A DNA stretch of 40,303 bases from Acidobacteriaceae bacterium (GCA_003165795.1 PMWW01000095.1:1-40303); one strand, 5' to 3'; positions 25,376-36,578 are shown, counted from the first letter of the stretch. Notes: generated by a model from the letters alone, not told the origin. Translations and numbers: made by a program.

Positions 25376-26116
25376 ATGGGGAAGGGAGCGGCGCTGCGCT
25401 GGCTGGAAAACCGCCTGCTGGCACGACATCTTCGCGGCCACGGGATTGAGATTGGTGCATTGTGGCGGAAGTTTCCTGTTCCTCATAGGGTCACCGTCTA
25501 TTACGTCGATCGCTTGCAAAATGAGGACCTCCAGCAGCACTATGCGGAGGTTAGCCAGACAGTCGTCAACCCTGATGTCGTGGCCGACGCCATGCAACTG
25601 CCGTTTGCTCCGGCCAGTCTGAACTTCGTGATCGCCAGCCACGTTCTCGAGCATCTGCCGTTCCCGTTGGCTGCGCTGCGCCACTGGTACGACGTGCTGC
25701 TGCCGGGAGGAGTTCTGTTGCTGAAAGTTCCAGACAAACGATACACCTTCGACGCCAAGCGCGAGCGCACTCCATTAGAACATCTGATCGCAGAACAAGA
25801 AGAGCAAGGGTGCGACAAGCAAGCACATTTTGAGGACTGGGTCGACAGAGTTGTGGGACACCGTCGCGGAACTCCGGAGTTCCAGCAGCAACTGAAGTAT
25901 CTATTGGAATCCGATTACAGCATCCATTACCACGTGTGGGTGGACGAAGATGTTCGTGAAATCGCGGAGTATACGCGGACCGAGATGCGTCTTCAGTGGC
26001 GGCCCATCGTGTTCTGGAGGGCACACTCATACCGTAAGGAATGCGTTCTCATGCTGCAACGAACGCGGCCGGACGAAAGAAAAAGCGAGGGGATTTACGG
26101 CAATCTACATCTGTGA
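25376..26116 (+). CDS. Class I SAM-dependent methyltransferase-like protein
   Basis: 246 aa from ATG 25376. The SAM-binding start GHGIEIGAL (about 21-29), the acidic end of strand 2 (VDRLQ) and the DAMQLPFAPASLNFVIASHV motif-III-like segment, then EHLPFPLAALRHWYDVLLPGG, are those of Methyltransf_11-type enzymes often found with glycan or lipid synthesis. The substrate is unknown. GTG 25286 would add 30 residues. I prefer 25376 because a TATAGT (25364-25369) lies six bases before it, which would make the mRNA leaderless. The gene is alone. Confidence 0.8.
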   Translation: MGKGAALRWLENRLLARHLRGHGIEIGALWRKFPVPHRVTVYYVDRLQNEDLQQHYAEVSQTVVNPDVVADAMQLPFAPASLNFVIASHVLEHLPFPLAALRHWYDVLLPGGVLLLKVPDKRYTFDAKRERTPLEHLIAEQEEQGCDKQAHFEDWVDRVVGHRRGTPEFQQQLKYLLESDYSIHYHVWVDEDVREIAEYTRTEMRLQWRPIVFWRAHSYRKECVLMLQRTRPDERKSEGIYGNLHL

Positions 26117-26195
26117 TTCTAGTCCCCGAATCAGTACACTGTCAGCGCGGCGCAGAGCGCTTGGGCGGGACAAGTATTGGATGAGGAAGCCGGTG

Positions 26196-26840
26196 ATGAA
26201 GAGTCGGGAAGCTTTGTCAAAAATCACAAGAGGCGTAGCCAAGTTTCAGGCAGAAGTTTATCCGGCGCAACGCAAACTCTTCGAAGCGTTGAAGTACCGG
26301 CAGGAGCCGATTGCCATGTTCTTCACCTGCGCCGATTCCCGCATTCTTCCCAACGTGCTGCTGCAAACCGGCGCGGGAGAGATCTTCACCGAACGCACCC
26401 CAGGAAACATCGTGCCCAAGTACAGCGACCATGTAGGCGGAGTAACCGCCAGCGTGGAGTACGCCATGATGGTGCTGCGTGTGTCCTTGATCATTGTTTG
26501 CGGACATACGGATTGTGGCGTAGTGAAAGTCCTGGCCGAACCGGAACAAGCCAACGGAATGCCGGCATTGCAAAACTGGATACGACACTCGTTCGGGTCC
26601 AGAGAACGGCTGCTGAGGGAGCATCCGGAGGTTTACGGCGAAGAGAAACTACAATTCCTCACGGAGTATAACGTCTTGACCCAGCTTGAAAATCTGAAGA
26701 CCCATCCTGCCGTGGCTTCGCGGTTGTTGAGTGGGGAACTCGAAATTCGGGGTTGGATCTATGACATTGGTGATGGTTCGGTTCGAGAGGCCGATCCGGA
26801 GTCGGGAAGGTTCGAGATGCTCAATGGACTTGTGAAATGA
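26196..26840 (+). CDS. Beta-class carbonic anhydrase
   Basis: Interconverts CO2 and bicarbonate, which also supplies acetyl-CoA carboxylase. The zinc ligands Cys45, His104 and Cys107 and the Asp47-Arg49 dyad are visible in FFTCADSRILPN and VCGHTDCGVVKVL. 214 aa from ATG 26196, chosen for the AGGAAG six bases upstream; ATG 26181 adds five residues. The frame is open much further 5' within the methyltransferase, which is a shadow. It converges with glgX, with only 25 bp between the stops. Confidence 0.94.
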   Translation: MKSREALSKITRGVAKFQAEVYPAQRKLFEALKYRQEPIAMFFTCADSRILPNVLLQTGAGEIFTERTPGNIVPKYSDHVGGVTASVEYAMMVLRVSLIIVCGHTDCGVVKVLAEPEQANGMPALQNWIRHSFGSRERLLREHPEVYGEEKLQFLTEYNVLTQLENLKTHPAVASRLLSGELEIRGWIYDIGDGSVREADPESGRFEMLNGLVK

Positions 26841-26865
26841 GTTTCCGCAGTTTCCCGTTATCAGA

Positions 26866-28983
<2,118 letters not shown>

Positions 28984-29189
28984 AGCTGCGTCGCCAATTG
29001 TGCGCCAAATACGCCGGGTTGGAACAGCAAAAAATTGCGGGGCGAACAAAAATCCATCGGCATGGGGAATGGTGCAGATGATAATAGGACCGCAGGTCCC
29101 TCCGCTCCGGTCGGGATGCCGGTGGATGGATTCTTGCTCACTGGAGTGGGAATGACAAATGAGTAAAGCCGCGCCGTGTCTGCCCTCAG

Positions 29190-30191
29190 TCAGGAATTTG
29201 CCAATAACTCCCGCGCGATGCGCGCGTATAGGTCGATGGCATCGAGTAGCTGCTTCTTCTCGATGTACTCACGGTCGGTGTGGGCGACATGAATTGAGCC
29301 CGGACCGATGAGCAGCGGCTGTCCCCAGCGCGTGAGCGCGGGAATATCGGTGGTAAAGGCTGCAATCATGGTTTCGATGCCGGGAACAGTTTGGAGTTCC
29401 ACGTAAGGAATCTCAAGCTTGAACTCAGCTTCGGCTTTGCCGGCAACAGCGTCTGAAATGCGCTGGCGTAATTCTTCAGCCGGACCGATGAGGCGGAAGA
29501 GTAGCTGTGCGACCGCGTGATCGGGAATGACGTTAGGGGCGCGGCCACCTTCGATCTGTCCAATGTTTAAAGTGCATGGGCCGGCTTTGGGATTGGTGGG
29601 AAGTTGAAGTTGTCGAACGCTGTGCAGGGCGTTGAGCAGCTTCTCAATCGCCGACTCGCCGAGCTCGGGATAAGCCGAGTGTGCCATCTTGCCCCGCGCG
29701 ACCAACTCCACCCGCAGCGTACCTTTCGAAGCAATCGCCAAGCGGTTTTCCGTTGGCTCGCCGTTGATGAGGAACTTCGCCCCTCGCGGCTGCAGGTTGG
29801 CAGTCTGCGCGCCCTGGCTGTCGCGCTCCTCACCCACCAAAAAGAGCAGACCGACATAAATGCCCTCGGCCTTCAATTTTTCTGCCGCCGCAATCTGCGC
29901 CACGATGATTCCCTTGGCGTCACATGAGCCACGACCGTTGATGCGGTCCGCCGTCTCCGAAGAGGGGATGAATGGCGGCACCGTGTCCATGTGAGTGGAG
30001 AGCGCAAGCTCGGGGGCGGGATGTCGCGGATTGGTCGCCCAAATGTTGCAGCGATCGCCTTCGACGGGAATGCGCTCGACGTTGTAGCCAAGCTGCGTCA
30101 ACTCGCCGGCAAGCGCCTCGCCGACGACCGCCTCCATTCCGGTGGTGGATTCGATGTCGATGAGCTTGCGCGTGAGGGAGAAGACGTCCAT
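29190..30191 (-). CDS. M20-family metallopeptidase / deacylase (ArgE/DapE-like)
   Basis: Zinc-dependent hydrolase acting on peptides or N-acyl amino acids; the exact substrate cannot be told. Metal-site motifs are LSTHMDTVPPF (His ligand and Asp), GRGSCDAKGIIVAQ (bridging Asp) and LLFLVGEERDSQGA (catalytic Glu-Glu). A dimerisation insert lies in the middle. 333 aa from ATG 30191 (MDVFSLTRKLIDIES), which matches the usual start of the family; ATG 30257 is possible and adds 22 residues. It points away from the dcw cluster. Confidence 0.88.
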   Translation of the reverse strand: MDVFSLTRKLIDIESTTGMEAVVGEALAGELTQLGYNVERIPVEGDRCNIWATNPRHPAPELALSTHMDTVPPFIPSSETADRINGRGSCDAKGIIVAQIAAAEKLKAEGIYVGLLFLVGEERDSQGAQTANLQPRGAKFLINGEPTENRLAIASKGTLRVELVARGKMAHSAYPELGESAIEKLLNALHSVRQLQLPTNPKAGPCTLNIGQIEGGRAPNVIPDHAVAQLLFRLIGPAEELRQRISDAVAGKAEAEFKLEIPYVELQTVPGIETMIAAFTTDIPALTRWGQPLLIGPGSIHVAHTDREYIEKKQLLDAIDLYARIARELLANS

Positions 30192-30591
30192 CTCGGAAGG
30201 ATAGATCAATTCTTGATTTCGCCACAGGGGCAACGGAGAACGGGAAGTGGGAAACATGACTCGGAGATTGTGCGGTTCGGACCAGCCGAGTCTTGCCTGG
30301 ATGTGAGGCGCCGTTGACCGAGGCCGGCTTGGTTAGTCATCGCCCGGCATCCCCCGTTGACCCACGATCGTCGCGTCGCGACGTGCAACTAGGCTCGACC
30401 GCTGATTGTTAAATTCTTGCTCGCGGCGCCTACGCCTGGATTTCGCCTCATTTTCCCAGAATCTTCCGAAGTTGGCGTCGCAGAACCTTGCCGGTAAACG
30501 CAATTGGTGGGGACAGGGCTTATCGAAACCCACTAGGAATTGTGCTGGCGACTGGGGATGCAGTTTTGCCGCCGAAACCCTCACTTTCCTC
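30192..30591. other. Intergenic region before the dcw promoter
   Basis: No gene is convincing. An inverted repeat GACTCGG/CCGAGTC lies near 30259-30292 just behind the M20 peptidase start. The plus-strand frame from 30406 has no family features and crosses the mraZ promoter, so it is not a gene. Confidence 0.4.
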
Positions 30592-30655
30592 TTGACACAC
30601 ACCTATTTAGGAGTAGGATACGTCAAAAGTGGGACAAAGTGGTAAGCAGTGGTAA
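30592..30655 (+). promoter_or_regulatory. dcw-cluster promoter with MraZ boxes
   Basis: -35 TTGACA (30592-30597) and -10-like TAGGAT (30614-30619), 16 bp apart. Directly after the predicted start come three direct repeats AAAGTGG, AAAGTGG, GCAGTGG (TGG at 30630, 30640 and 30650), exactly 10 bp apart. This is the arrangement bound by MraZ in other bacteria (repeated TGGGN or AAAGTGK with 10-bp period). Placement downstream of the start suggests repression by the product of the first gene, mraZ. Established from sequence; binding is inferred from the family. Confidence 0.8.
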
Positions 30656-30785
30656 ACGTCCCGTGGGGAGAAGTTAGTGCGAAACGGTTTCATCGCCCCA
30701 ATTGCTTTGCAACCTGACCGCAGCTGCCACGTGGGACCGTTGATTTTGACCTCCGTTGTACGAGTTGAAGTTAAGGCCGAGCGCC

Positions 30786-31223
30786 ATGTTTCGCGGTACT
30801 CATTTAACCCGACTGGACGACAAAGGGCGTCTAAAGATGCCCGCGGAATTCAAGCGCGTGATCGACGAGAACTTCAGCGCGCAATTCTACATCACCAGTT
30901 GGGATGGGAGGAGTGCCAAAGTGTATCCCATGCAAGCGTGGGAGGAGATAGAGCGCAAGCTGGCGGCGCTGCCGGAAATGCACAAGACGAAGCAGAAATT
31001 TCTGGAGCGCACCAGCTACTACGGCCAAGTCGTGGACTTCGACGGGCAGGGCCGGTTGCTGATGCCGTCGATTCTGCGGGAGTCCGCCAACCTGAAAGGC
31101 GAGGTCGCGGTGATGGGCAATCTTAAGCACCTGGTGGTGCGCAATGCCGAAGAGCTTCGCAAAGCGGTAGCGGAACCCTTCACCGAGGAAGATGAAACCA
31201 TCCTCAGCGGGCTGGGGATTTAG
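30786..31223 (+). CDS. mraZ: Transcriptional regulator MraZ
   Basis: Ring-forming DNA-binding protein, first gene of the division/cell-wall cluster and its autoregulator. It has two AbrB-like SpoVT repeats: FRGTHLTRLDDKGRLKMPAE near the start and VVDFDGQGRLLMPSILRE about residues 80-100. 145 aa from ATG 30786 is typical; the frame extends to 30756 without homology. It recognises the boxes at 30626-30655. Confidence 0.95.
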   Translation: MFRGTHLTRLDDKGRLKMPAEFKRVIDENFSAQFYITSWDGRSAKVYPMQAWEEIERKLAALPEMHKTKQKFLERTSYYGQVVDFDGQGRLLMPSILRESANLKGEVAVMGNLKHLVVRNAEELRKAVAEPFTEEDETILSGLGI

Positions 31224-31270
31224 AGCGGCGGAGTTTTCGGGTTCCATTCGCGATCTCGGAATGGGAGTGA

Positions 31271-32230
31271 ATGGACGACGAATTTGCAGAAGCGAACAGC
31301 GCCCCTGGGCGCGGACATGGCGAGGGCGGCAAGTTCAGCCATGTGCCAGTTCTTTTAAAACCAGCGATCGAATTCCTGGCCGTACGGCGCGGTGGGACCT
31401 ATATCGACGCGACCCTGGGTTTAGGCGGACACAGTTGGGAAATCGCAACCCGCCTGGGCGCACAGGGTCATCTGATTGGCTTCGATAAAGACCCGGCAGC
31501 GTTGGAGCGGACGCGCGAGCGGCTGACACAGCCGCCGGCGGAGATGGCGACGGACTGGCCAAAGGTTGAACTGGTGCATGCCTCCTTCGCCGATGTGGCG
31601 CAGCATGTGGCGGCAGCATCGGTGGACGGATTGCTTGCCGACGTAGGCGTCAGTTCCATGCAGCTGGAAGATGCTGCCCGCGGATTTAGTTTTCAGGCAG
31701 ATGGTCCTTTGGATATGCGGATGAATCCGCAGTCCGGGCAGACTGCCGAACAAGTGGTAAACCGCATCGACGAGCGTGAGCTTGCCAATGCGATTTACGA
31801 ATTCGGTGAGGAAAGGAGGTCGCGGAGAATCGCCAGAGCCATTGTTCGGGCGCGGCCGATTCACACCACCGCACAACTGGCGGAAGTGATTTCGGCCGCG
31901 GCCCGGCCAATGAACCAGGCTGAGAGGCGGATTCATCCAGCGACGAAAACTTTCCAAGCACTCCGAATTCTGGTGAACCGTGAACTCGACGACCTGCGAA
32001 CGCTGCTGAGTGTGGACGTGGCGCCGCAGGTGCTGAAGCCGGGCGGCAGGTTGGTGGTCATCAGCTTCCACTCGCTGGAAGATCGCATCGTGAAAGATGG
32101 GTTGCGAGATGGAGCGCGGGACGGCTGGTATCGAGTATTAACGAAGAAGCCGGTGACCGCGGAAGAGGAAGAGATCGGTCGCAATCCGCGGTCGCGCAGC
32201 GCGAAGTTAAGAGCGGCCGAGCGGATGTAG
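31271..32230 (+). CDS. rsmH: 16S rRNA (cytosine1402-N4)-methyltransferase RsmH (MraW)
   Basis: Methylates N4 of C1402 in the P-site region of 16S rRNA. The motifs are YIDATLGLGGHS (SAM site), DVGVSSMQLEDAARGFSF then DGPLDMRM, HPATKTFQALRILVNREL, and VISFHSLEDRIVKDGL. 319 aa, normal, with a short extra N-terminus (about 20 residues). It follows mraZ by 47 bp, as in nearly all dcw clusters. A 250-bp gap with two palindromic repeats separates it from ftsL. Confidence 0.96.
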   Translation: MDDEFAEANSAPGRGHGEGGKFSHVPVLLKPAIEFLAVRRGGTYIDATLGLGGHSWEIATRLGAQGHLIGFDKDPAALERTRERLTQPPAEMATDWPKVELVHASFADVAQHVAAASVDGLLADVGVSSMQLEDAARGFSFQADGPLDMRMNPQSGQTAEQVVNRIDERELANAIYEFGEERRSRRIARAIVRARPIHTTAQLAEVISAAARPMNQAERRIHPATKTFQALRILVNRELDDLRTLLSVDVAPQVLKPGGRLVVISFHSLEDRIVKDGLRDGARDGWYRVLTKKPVTAEEEEIGRNPRSRSAKLRAAERM

Positions 32231-32247
32231 CGGGATGTTCAGGTAGA

Positions 32248-32305
32248 GCCGGCCTTAAGGCCGGCGTCGGACAGTCGCATCATGATCAAGCCGGCTTCAG
32301 CCGGC
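32248..32305. repeat. Two REP-like palindromes between rsmH and ftsL
   Basis: GCCGGCCTTAAGGCCGGC (32248-32265, a perfect 18-bp palindrome) and GCCGGC-TTCA-GCCGGC (32290-32305). The first is framed by GGTAGAGCC and GGCGTCG just like the one at 11016, with matched changes on both sides of the stem. They sit inside an essential operon. Confidence 0.75.
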
Positions 32306-32483
32306 GGCGGGTTCGACACGACGACGAGAGTTCTCTGGTTTCGATGCTCCGCAACGATGTACGTGTCAGCTGCGGAAAAAGCTGTGGGGAATGTGAATAA
32401 GTTCAGGGCCCCTGAAATTCGGCCCGTTCGTTTTAAGAGCCGGACGATGGCGAAGCGGTGACGCCGTCTGGCAGGAGAAAGAA

Positions 32484-32975
32484 ATGGCAGCCGTAGCACT
32501 TTATCCAACCATGGCCCAAGCTGGTGAGTGGAACGACCACGCGGCGATGCGTCCGCGCGGCATGTTCATCGGCACACCGGAAATCTATTTCGTCAAGCGC
32601 ATCGACAACTCGCGAGTGGTCAAGGTGACCGACCCAAAGCGCCGCCGCGAGATGATGACGTTTGGCATTACGTTGGCCATGCTGTTTCTGCTGGTCATGG
32701 TGTATCTGTGGCAGCACTTCAGCGCCATCGAGTATGGCTACAAGATCGAGCAACTGAAGCTGGAGCGGGACACCATCTCCGAGTCGAACCGTGCCCTGAA
32801 CCTGGAAGAGGCTTCGCTGAAGGACCTCTCGCGCATCGATCGCATGGCTCTCGAGCTTGGCATGCAGCGTCCAATCGACGGACAGTGGCAGCCGATGGAA
32901 ACCGCGACCGCCGATCCTGCTACGCCGGTCATGGCGAAGGTAAACGGAATCATGGTGGTGTCGGCGTTGCAGTAG
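32484..32975 (+). CDS. ftsL: Cell-division protein FtsL-like
   Basis: Bitopic membrane protein of the divisome (FtsQLB complex). 163 aa: a cytoplasmic N-terminus of about 57 residues, a basic patch PKRRRE, one membrane helix (about 58-77, FGITLAMLFLLVMVYLWQ), then a heptad-rich coiled coil (about 80-120, YKIEQLKLERDTISESN) and the short LSRIDRMALELGM region typical of FtsL/FtsB. FtsL diverges rapidly, so the name rests on architecture and position between rsmH and ftsI. AGGAGA stands eight bases before the ATG. Confidence 0.8.
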   Translation: MAAVALYPTMAQAGEWNDHAAMRPRGMFIGTPEIYFVKRIDNSRVVKVTDPKRRREMMTFGITLAMLFLLVMVYLWQHFSAIEYGYKIEQLKLERDTISESNRALNLEEASLKDLSRIDRMALELGMQRPIDGQWQPMETATADPATPVMAKVNGIMVVSALQ

Positions 32976-33043
32976 ACGAGGTACATTAGATGTGGCGAGC
33001 CCCAAGCTCCACTGGCCCACTTGAAGTGTGGCGTTAGAGGGTC

Positions 33044-33805
33044 ATGACGATGGCACCAAAGTCGCGCAAGCAGCGTAGAGAATACCGGTTTCAGATTGAC
33101 GCCTTTACCCCAGACACGATTCCCATGTCGCGGCTAGCTGAATACCTTAAAGATCTAGCAACCGTTTTCGGGCAAGAAAAAAATGTACATCTCAGTAAGA
33201 TCGAGGGCGGAAGCACAGTGCCGGTCGTTTTAGTCGAGTGGGAGGCGGAACCGAAGGTTCGTGAGCGTCTCCGGGCTATCAAGCACAGAGAAGCGCCCGC
33301 CGAGGCTCTGTACGCAGCGAAGGAAATTGATCGCAAGCTAGCCGAGGACAATGCCAAAGGGGCGCTGATCGATCCTGTTGGCACCAAGATTATTAACTTT
33401 CCCGGGAGGGAGCGCGCGACAAAGCTGGAGTTTGGTCCAGTAAGCCAGCCCGGCTTATTCCAGGGCGTTCCGATCAGAGTGGGCGGAGAAAACGACCCTG
33501 TTCCCGTTCATCTCGAAGACGGTCAGCAGAAATACATCGTACTTGTGCGCCGCGCCCTCGCAAAAGACATCGCTCAATATCTATTTACCAATGTGATTCG
33601 TGTTGAAGGAATCGGTAGGTGGGTTCGGCATACGGATGGAGAATGGGAGATGTTAGCGTTTCACGCCACCACGTTTCGGCTGATTGACGACAAGGACATA
33701 CGCGCCAGCATCGCTGAGTTGCGCGAGATACCTGCAGGCTGGAAGAGCCTTGATGATCCGTTGGCAGCTCTGGAGCGAATACGAAAAGGCGAGAAATTGC
33801 AATGA
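33044..33805 (+). CDS. Hypothetical protein (253 aa) paired with a PIN-domain nuclease
   Basis: I do not recognise a named domain. The protein begins with a lysine/arginine-rich stretch (PKSRKQRREYRFQIDAF), followed by TPDTIPMSRLAEYLKDLATV and HLSKIEGGSTVPVVLVEWE. The middle has helices with AEALYAAKEIDRKLAEDN. The C-terminal half looks beta-rich (GLFQGVPIRVGG, RVEGIGRWVRH, GEWEMLAFHATTFRLID) and could be a small barrel. It has no membrane segment. Only 3 bases separate its stop from the PIN gene, so they form a unit. It lies between ftsL and ftsI, where a normal dcw cluster has nothing. By position it could be the antitoxin or a target-recognition partner, yet it is larger than usual antitoxins. 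Confidence 0.75.
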   Translation: MTMAPKSRKQRREYRFQIDAFTPDTIPMSRLAEYLKDLATVFGQEKNVHLSKIEGGSTVPVVLVEWEAEPKVRERLRAIKHREAPAEALYAAKEIDRKLAEDNAKGALIDPVGTKIINFPGRERATKLEFGPVSQPGLFQGVPIRVGGENDPVPVHLEDGQQKYIVLVRRALAKDIAQYLFTNVIRVEGIGRWVRHTDGEWEMLAFHATTFRLIDDKDIRASIAELREIPAGWKSLDDPLAALERIRKGEKLQ

Positions 33806-33808
33806 CAA

Positions 33809-34336
33809 ATGATAGCCGCCGACGCCACATTTCTGTCCCTCATGCTGCATCCGAAAGCGCGGCCTCCACTGGATCCCGTCACCAAGAGGCCCGTGGAGCG
33901 GGTGGCCGATCGAATTGAAAAACTGCTAGAAGATCTCGACAGCGAAGGAGAGCGCATCATCGTTCCCACTCCCGCGCTGTGTGAGTTCCTTATTCTTGCC
34001 GGTCCAGAGGGGCCGGCATATCTTGATAAGCTAGCCGGGCTGAAGCCTATCTTGATTAAGCCGTTTGACCAACAAGCGGCGATTGAATTGGCTGCGATGG
34101 AGGTTGATGCCCGCAAAACGGGGAATAAGCGAGGCGCTATTCCGCAGCCTTGGACCAAGGTTAAATTCGATCGCCAGATAGTTGCGATCGCAAAGGTGAA
34201 TTCGGCGACTCGCATCTATAGCGATGATGGCGACATACAGGCTTTTGGGAAGAAAGCTGGACTGGAAGTTACGTGTTCTTGGGAACTGCCGCTTCCACCA
34301 GCGAAGCAAACTGATCTGTTTACCGATCGTAGCTAA
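33809..34336 (+). CDS. PIN-domain nuclease, VapC-like
   Basis: 175 aa. The four acidic residues of a PIN active site can be assigned: Asp5 (MIAADATFLSL), Glu59 (TPALCEFLI), Asp121 (KFDRQIVAIAKV) and Asp139/140 (RIYSDDGDIQAF). PIN proteins cut tRNA, rRNA or mRNA with Mg2+/Mn2+. It is longer than classical VapC (about 130 aa), with an insert at about 14-50 (PLDPVTKRPVERVADRIEKL) and an additional C-terminal tail. It directly follows the 253-aa partner. Together they form a probable toxin-antitoxin or RNA-cleaving pair inside the dcw cluster; ftsI follows after 67 bp. Confidence 0.82.
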   Translation: MIAADATFLSLMLHPKARPPLDPVTKRPVERVADRIEKLLEDLDSEGERIIVPTPALCEFLILAGPEGPAYLDKLAGLKPILIKPFDQQAAIELAAMEVDARKTGNKRGAIPQPWTKVKFDRQIVAIAKVNSATRIYSDDGDIQAFGKKAGLEVTCSWELPLPPAKQTDLFTDRS

Positions 34337-34403
34337 AGCCGAGAAGTACTTACCATGGGCGATCCCGCCAGTCGGTGGGCAGTTCATCTAAAGCAGGAAA
34401 AAC

Positions 34404-36578
34404 ATGTGGGCGAGCGCTCCTAAGACGCCAAGTCGAAGGCTCTACATCTTCGGTGCGCTGCTTTTCCTTTGGATTCTCGCTATCTGTTTCCGCCTGGTCC
34501 GTCTGCAGGTCGTGAAGTACGGCGACTTCGTACAGCGGGCACAGCGCCAGCAAAATCGCACCATCCCCACCGAGCCTCGCCGCGGAAATATCTATGATCG
34601 CGACGGCTACGCGTTGGCCATGTCGATTGACGTGGATTCGGTTTTCGCCGTGCCCAGCGAGATTCACGATCAGGAAACCACGGCAACGCTCCTGGGCAAC
34701 GTGCTGGGCATGGATCCCAGGGACATCGTCGCCCGGATGCAGGCTTCGCGGAATTTTGTCTACATCAAGCGCAAGATCGACGGCGAGACCAGCAATCGGG
34801 TTCGGCAGTTAAACCTGCGAGGAATCTATTTTCGCAAGGAGCCGAAACGCTTTTATCCCAAGCGCGAGCTGGCGGCCCAGGTACTCGGCTATGTCGGCAT
34901 GGACGATGAGGGTCTGGGCGGACTGGAGCGTCAGTTCGATGACGATCTGCGCGGTATCCCCGGGCAAGAACTGATCTCGATTGATGCCCGGCGCAAGTGG
35001 TTTAGCCGTGTGGAAAGGCCGCCCGATCCGGGGCAGAACCTGGTGCTGACCATCGACCAGACCATCCAGTACATCGCCGAGACGGAACTGCAAAAAGGGA
35101 TGGAGGACACGAAGGCGATTGCGGGAACCGTGGTGGTGGAAAATCCTCGCACCGGCGAAATCCTGGCCTTGGCGAACCGGCCTACCTTCAATCCAAACGT
35201 CTTCAACAACGTTCCCCCGGAGTCGCTAAAGGACCGTGCGGTCAGTGACGTGTATGAGCCGGGCTCGGTGTTCAAGATCGTCACCTATTCCGCCGCCATC
35301 GATCAGCACGTGGTGACACCGGAAGACCACATCGACTGCCAGCACGGTTCGATCGACGTGTTCGGCATGAAGATCCATGACCACGAGAGTCTGGGCGTGG
35401 TGACGATTGCCGAAGCGCTCGCTCATTCCAGCGATGTGGCGGCCATCAAAGTGGGCATGAAGCTGGGAGACCAGCGGCTGTATCACTATATTCACGACTA
35501 CGGCTTTGGACAGCAGACGGGAATCGAGTTGCCGGGTGAGACGCGAGGACTGGCCAAGCCGGTGAGCCGTTGGTCGAAGGTGTCGATCGGCGCCATCTCC
35601 ATGGGGCAGGAGATCGGGGTGACGCCGCTGCAAACGATATCGCTGGTCTCCACGATTGCTAACGACGGAGTGTATACGCCTCCCCGCATCGTGGCCGGTG
35701 AATTGCCGCCCGCGAGTAAAGCGCTGCCGGTGGTCTTCCATCCGGCGCAGCAGCACCGCGTCGTTTCCACCATGACGGCAGCGGAGATGAAAAAGATGCT
35801 GGAAGGCGTGGTGTTGTTCGGGACCGCGCGCCGGGCCATCCTCGACGGTTACACAGTAGCCGGAAAAACCGGTACCGCGCAGAAGGTTGATCCCGCGACC
35901 GGCGTCTATTCCAAGACGAAGTACGTGGCATCGTTCATAGGATTCGCCCCAGTTAATAATCCGGCAATCACGATTGCGGTGATTCTGGATTCCCCCATTG
36001 GGCTGCATCAGGGCGGGCAGGTCTCGGCGCCAGTGTTTAAGCGAATCGCTATGCAGGTCCTGGAATACATGCACGTGCCGCGCGATTTGGACGTCAAGAG
36101 TCCGCAGCGGCAGACGCTAGTGGCATCGACGAAGGACAGCGATTTGACGGATGAGTCGCCCGACCACCTGGGGACTCCTCTACAGGACGATGCTGCGGCC
36201 GCCTCGAATGCGAAGGCGACGACCACCGCAGCCAAGCCGGCGAGCAGCAACGAAGCCGCTGCTGCCACGACGGCCAAGATCTCAGACACGAAGCCACCAG
36301 CATCTTCAGGCACTGAAATCGCGCAGGTTACAGCTCTGCCTCCGCAGCCAGCGCCAGCCGGGCAATCCGCCCCGAATGGCACCGTGGTTCTGGACGTAGA
36401 CAGCGGAGTGGTGGTGCCGTCTTTTCTGGGCAAACCATTGCGCTCGGCGGTGGAAACGGCGCAGCAGTCGGGACTGGAGATCAACGCGATCGGCAGCGGC
36501 GTGGCACGCCAGCAATGGCCGGCTCCCGGGAGCCACCTGCCTTCAGGACAACACATCACGGTGCGGTTTACGCACTGA
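34404..36578 (+). CDS. ftsI: Class B penicillin-binding protein FtsI/SpoVD type with C-terminal PASTA domain
   Basis: Septal peptidoglycan transpeptidase. A short cytoplasmic tail is followed by one membrane helix (about 13-30), a PBP dimer domain (RGNIYDRDGYALAMSIDVDS from 60), and a transpeptidase domain with S288-VFK (nucleophile Ser288, Lys291), S342-S-D and K488-TG. A long low-complexity Ala/Thr/Ser linker runs from about 570 to 650 and one PASTA domain from about 660 to 724. The second motif is SSD instead of SSN, as in some related proteins. 724 aa, longer than proteobacterial FtsI because of linker and PASTA. It sits between two accessory nuclease modules. Confidence 0.94.
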   Translation: MWASAPKTPSRRLYIFGALLFLWILAICFRLVRLQVVKYGDFVQRAQRQQNRTIPTEPRRGNIYDRDGYALAMSIDVDSVFAVPSEIHDQETTATLLGNVLGMDPRDIVARMQASRNFVYIKRKIDGETSNRVRQLNLRGIYFRKEPKRFYPKRELAAQVLGYVGMDDEGLGGLERQFDDDLRGIPGQELISIDARRKWFSRVERPPDPGQNLVLTIDQTIQYIAETELQKGMEDTKAIAGTVVVENPRTGEILALANRPTFNPNVFNNVPPESLKDRAVSDVYEPGSVFKIVTYSAAIDQHVVTPEDHIDCQHGSIDVFGMKIHDHESLGVVTIAEALAHSSDVAAIKVGMKLGDQRLYHYIHDYGFGQQTGIELPGETRGLAKPVSRWSKVSIGAISMGQEIGVTPLQTISLVSTIANDGVYTPPRIVAGELPPASKALPVVFHPAQQHRVVSTMTAAEMKKMLEGVVLFGTARRAILDGYTVAGKTGTAQKVDPATGVYSKTKYVASFIGFAPVNNPAITIAVILDSPIGLHQGGQVSAPVFKRIAMQVLEYMHVPRDLDVKSPQRQTLVASTKDSDLTDESPDHLGTPLQDDAAAASNAKATTTAAKPASSNEAAAATTAKISDTKPPASSGTEIAQVTALPPQPAPAGQSAPNGTVVLDVDSGVVVPSFLGKPLRSAVETAQQSGLEINAIGSGVARQQWPAPGSHLPSGQHITVRFTH

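Noticed and set aside
30406-30645. 79-aa plus-strand open frame upstream of mraZ.
   Set aside because: It runs across the promoter and MraZ boxes, has no ribosome-binding site and no recognisable motif.
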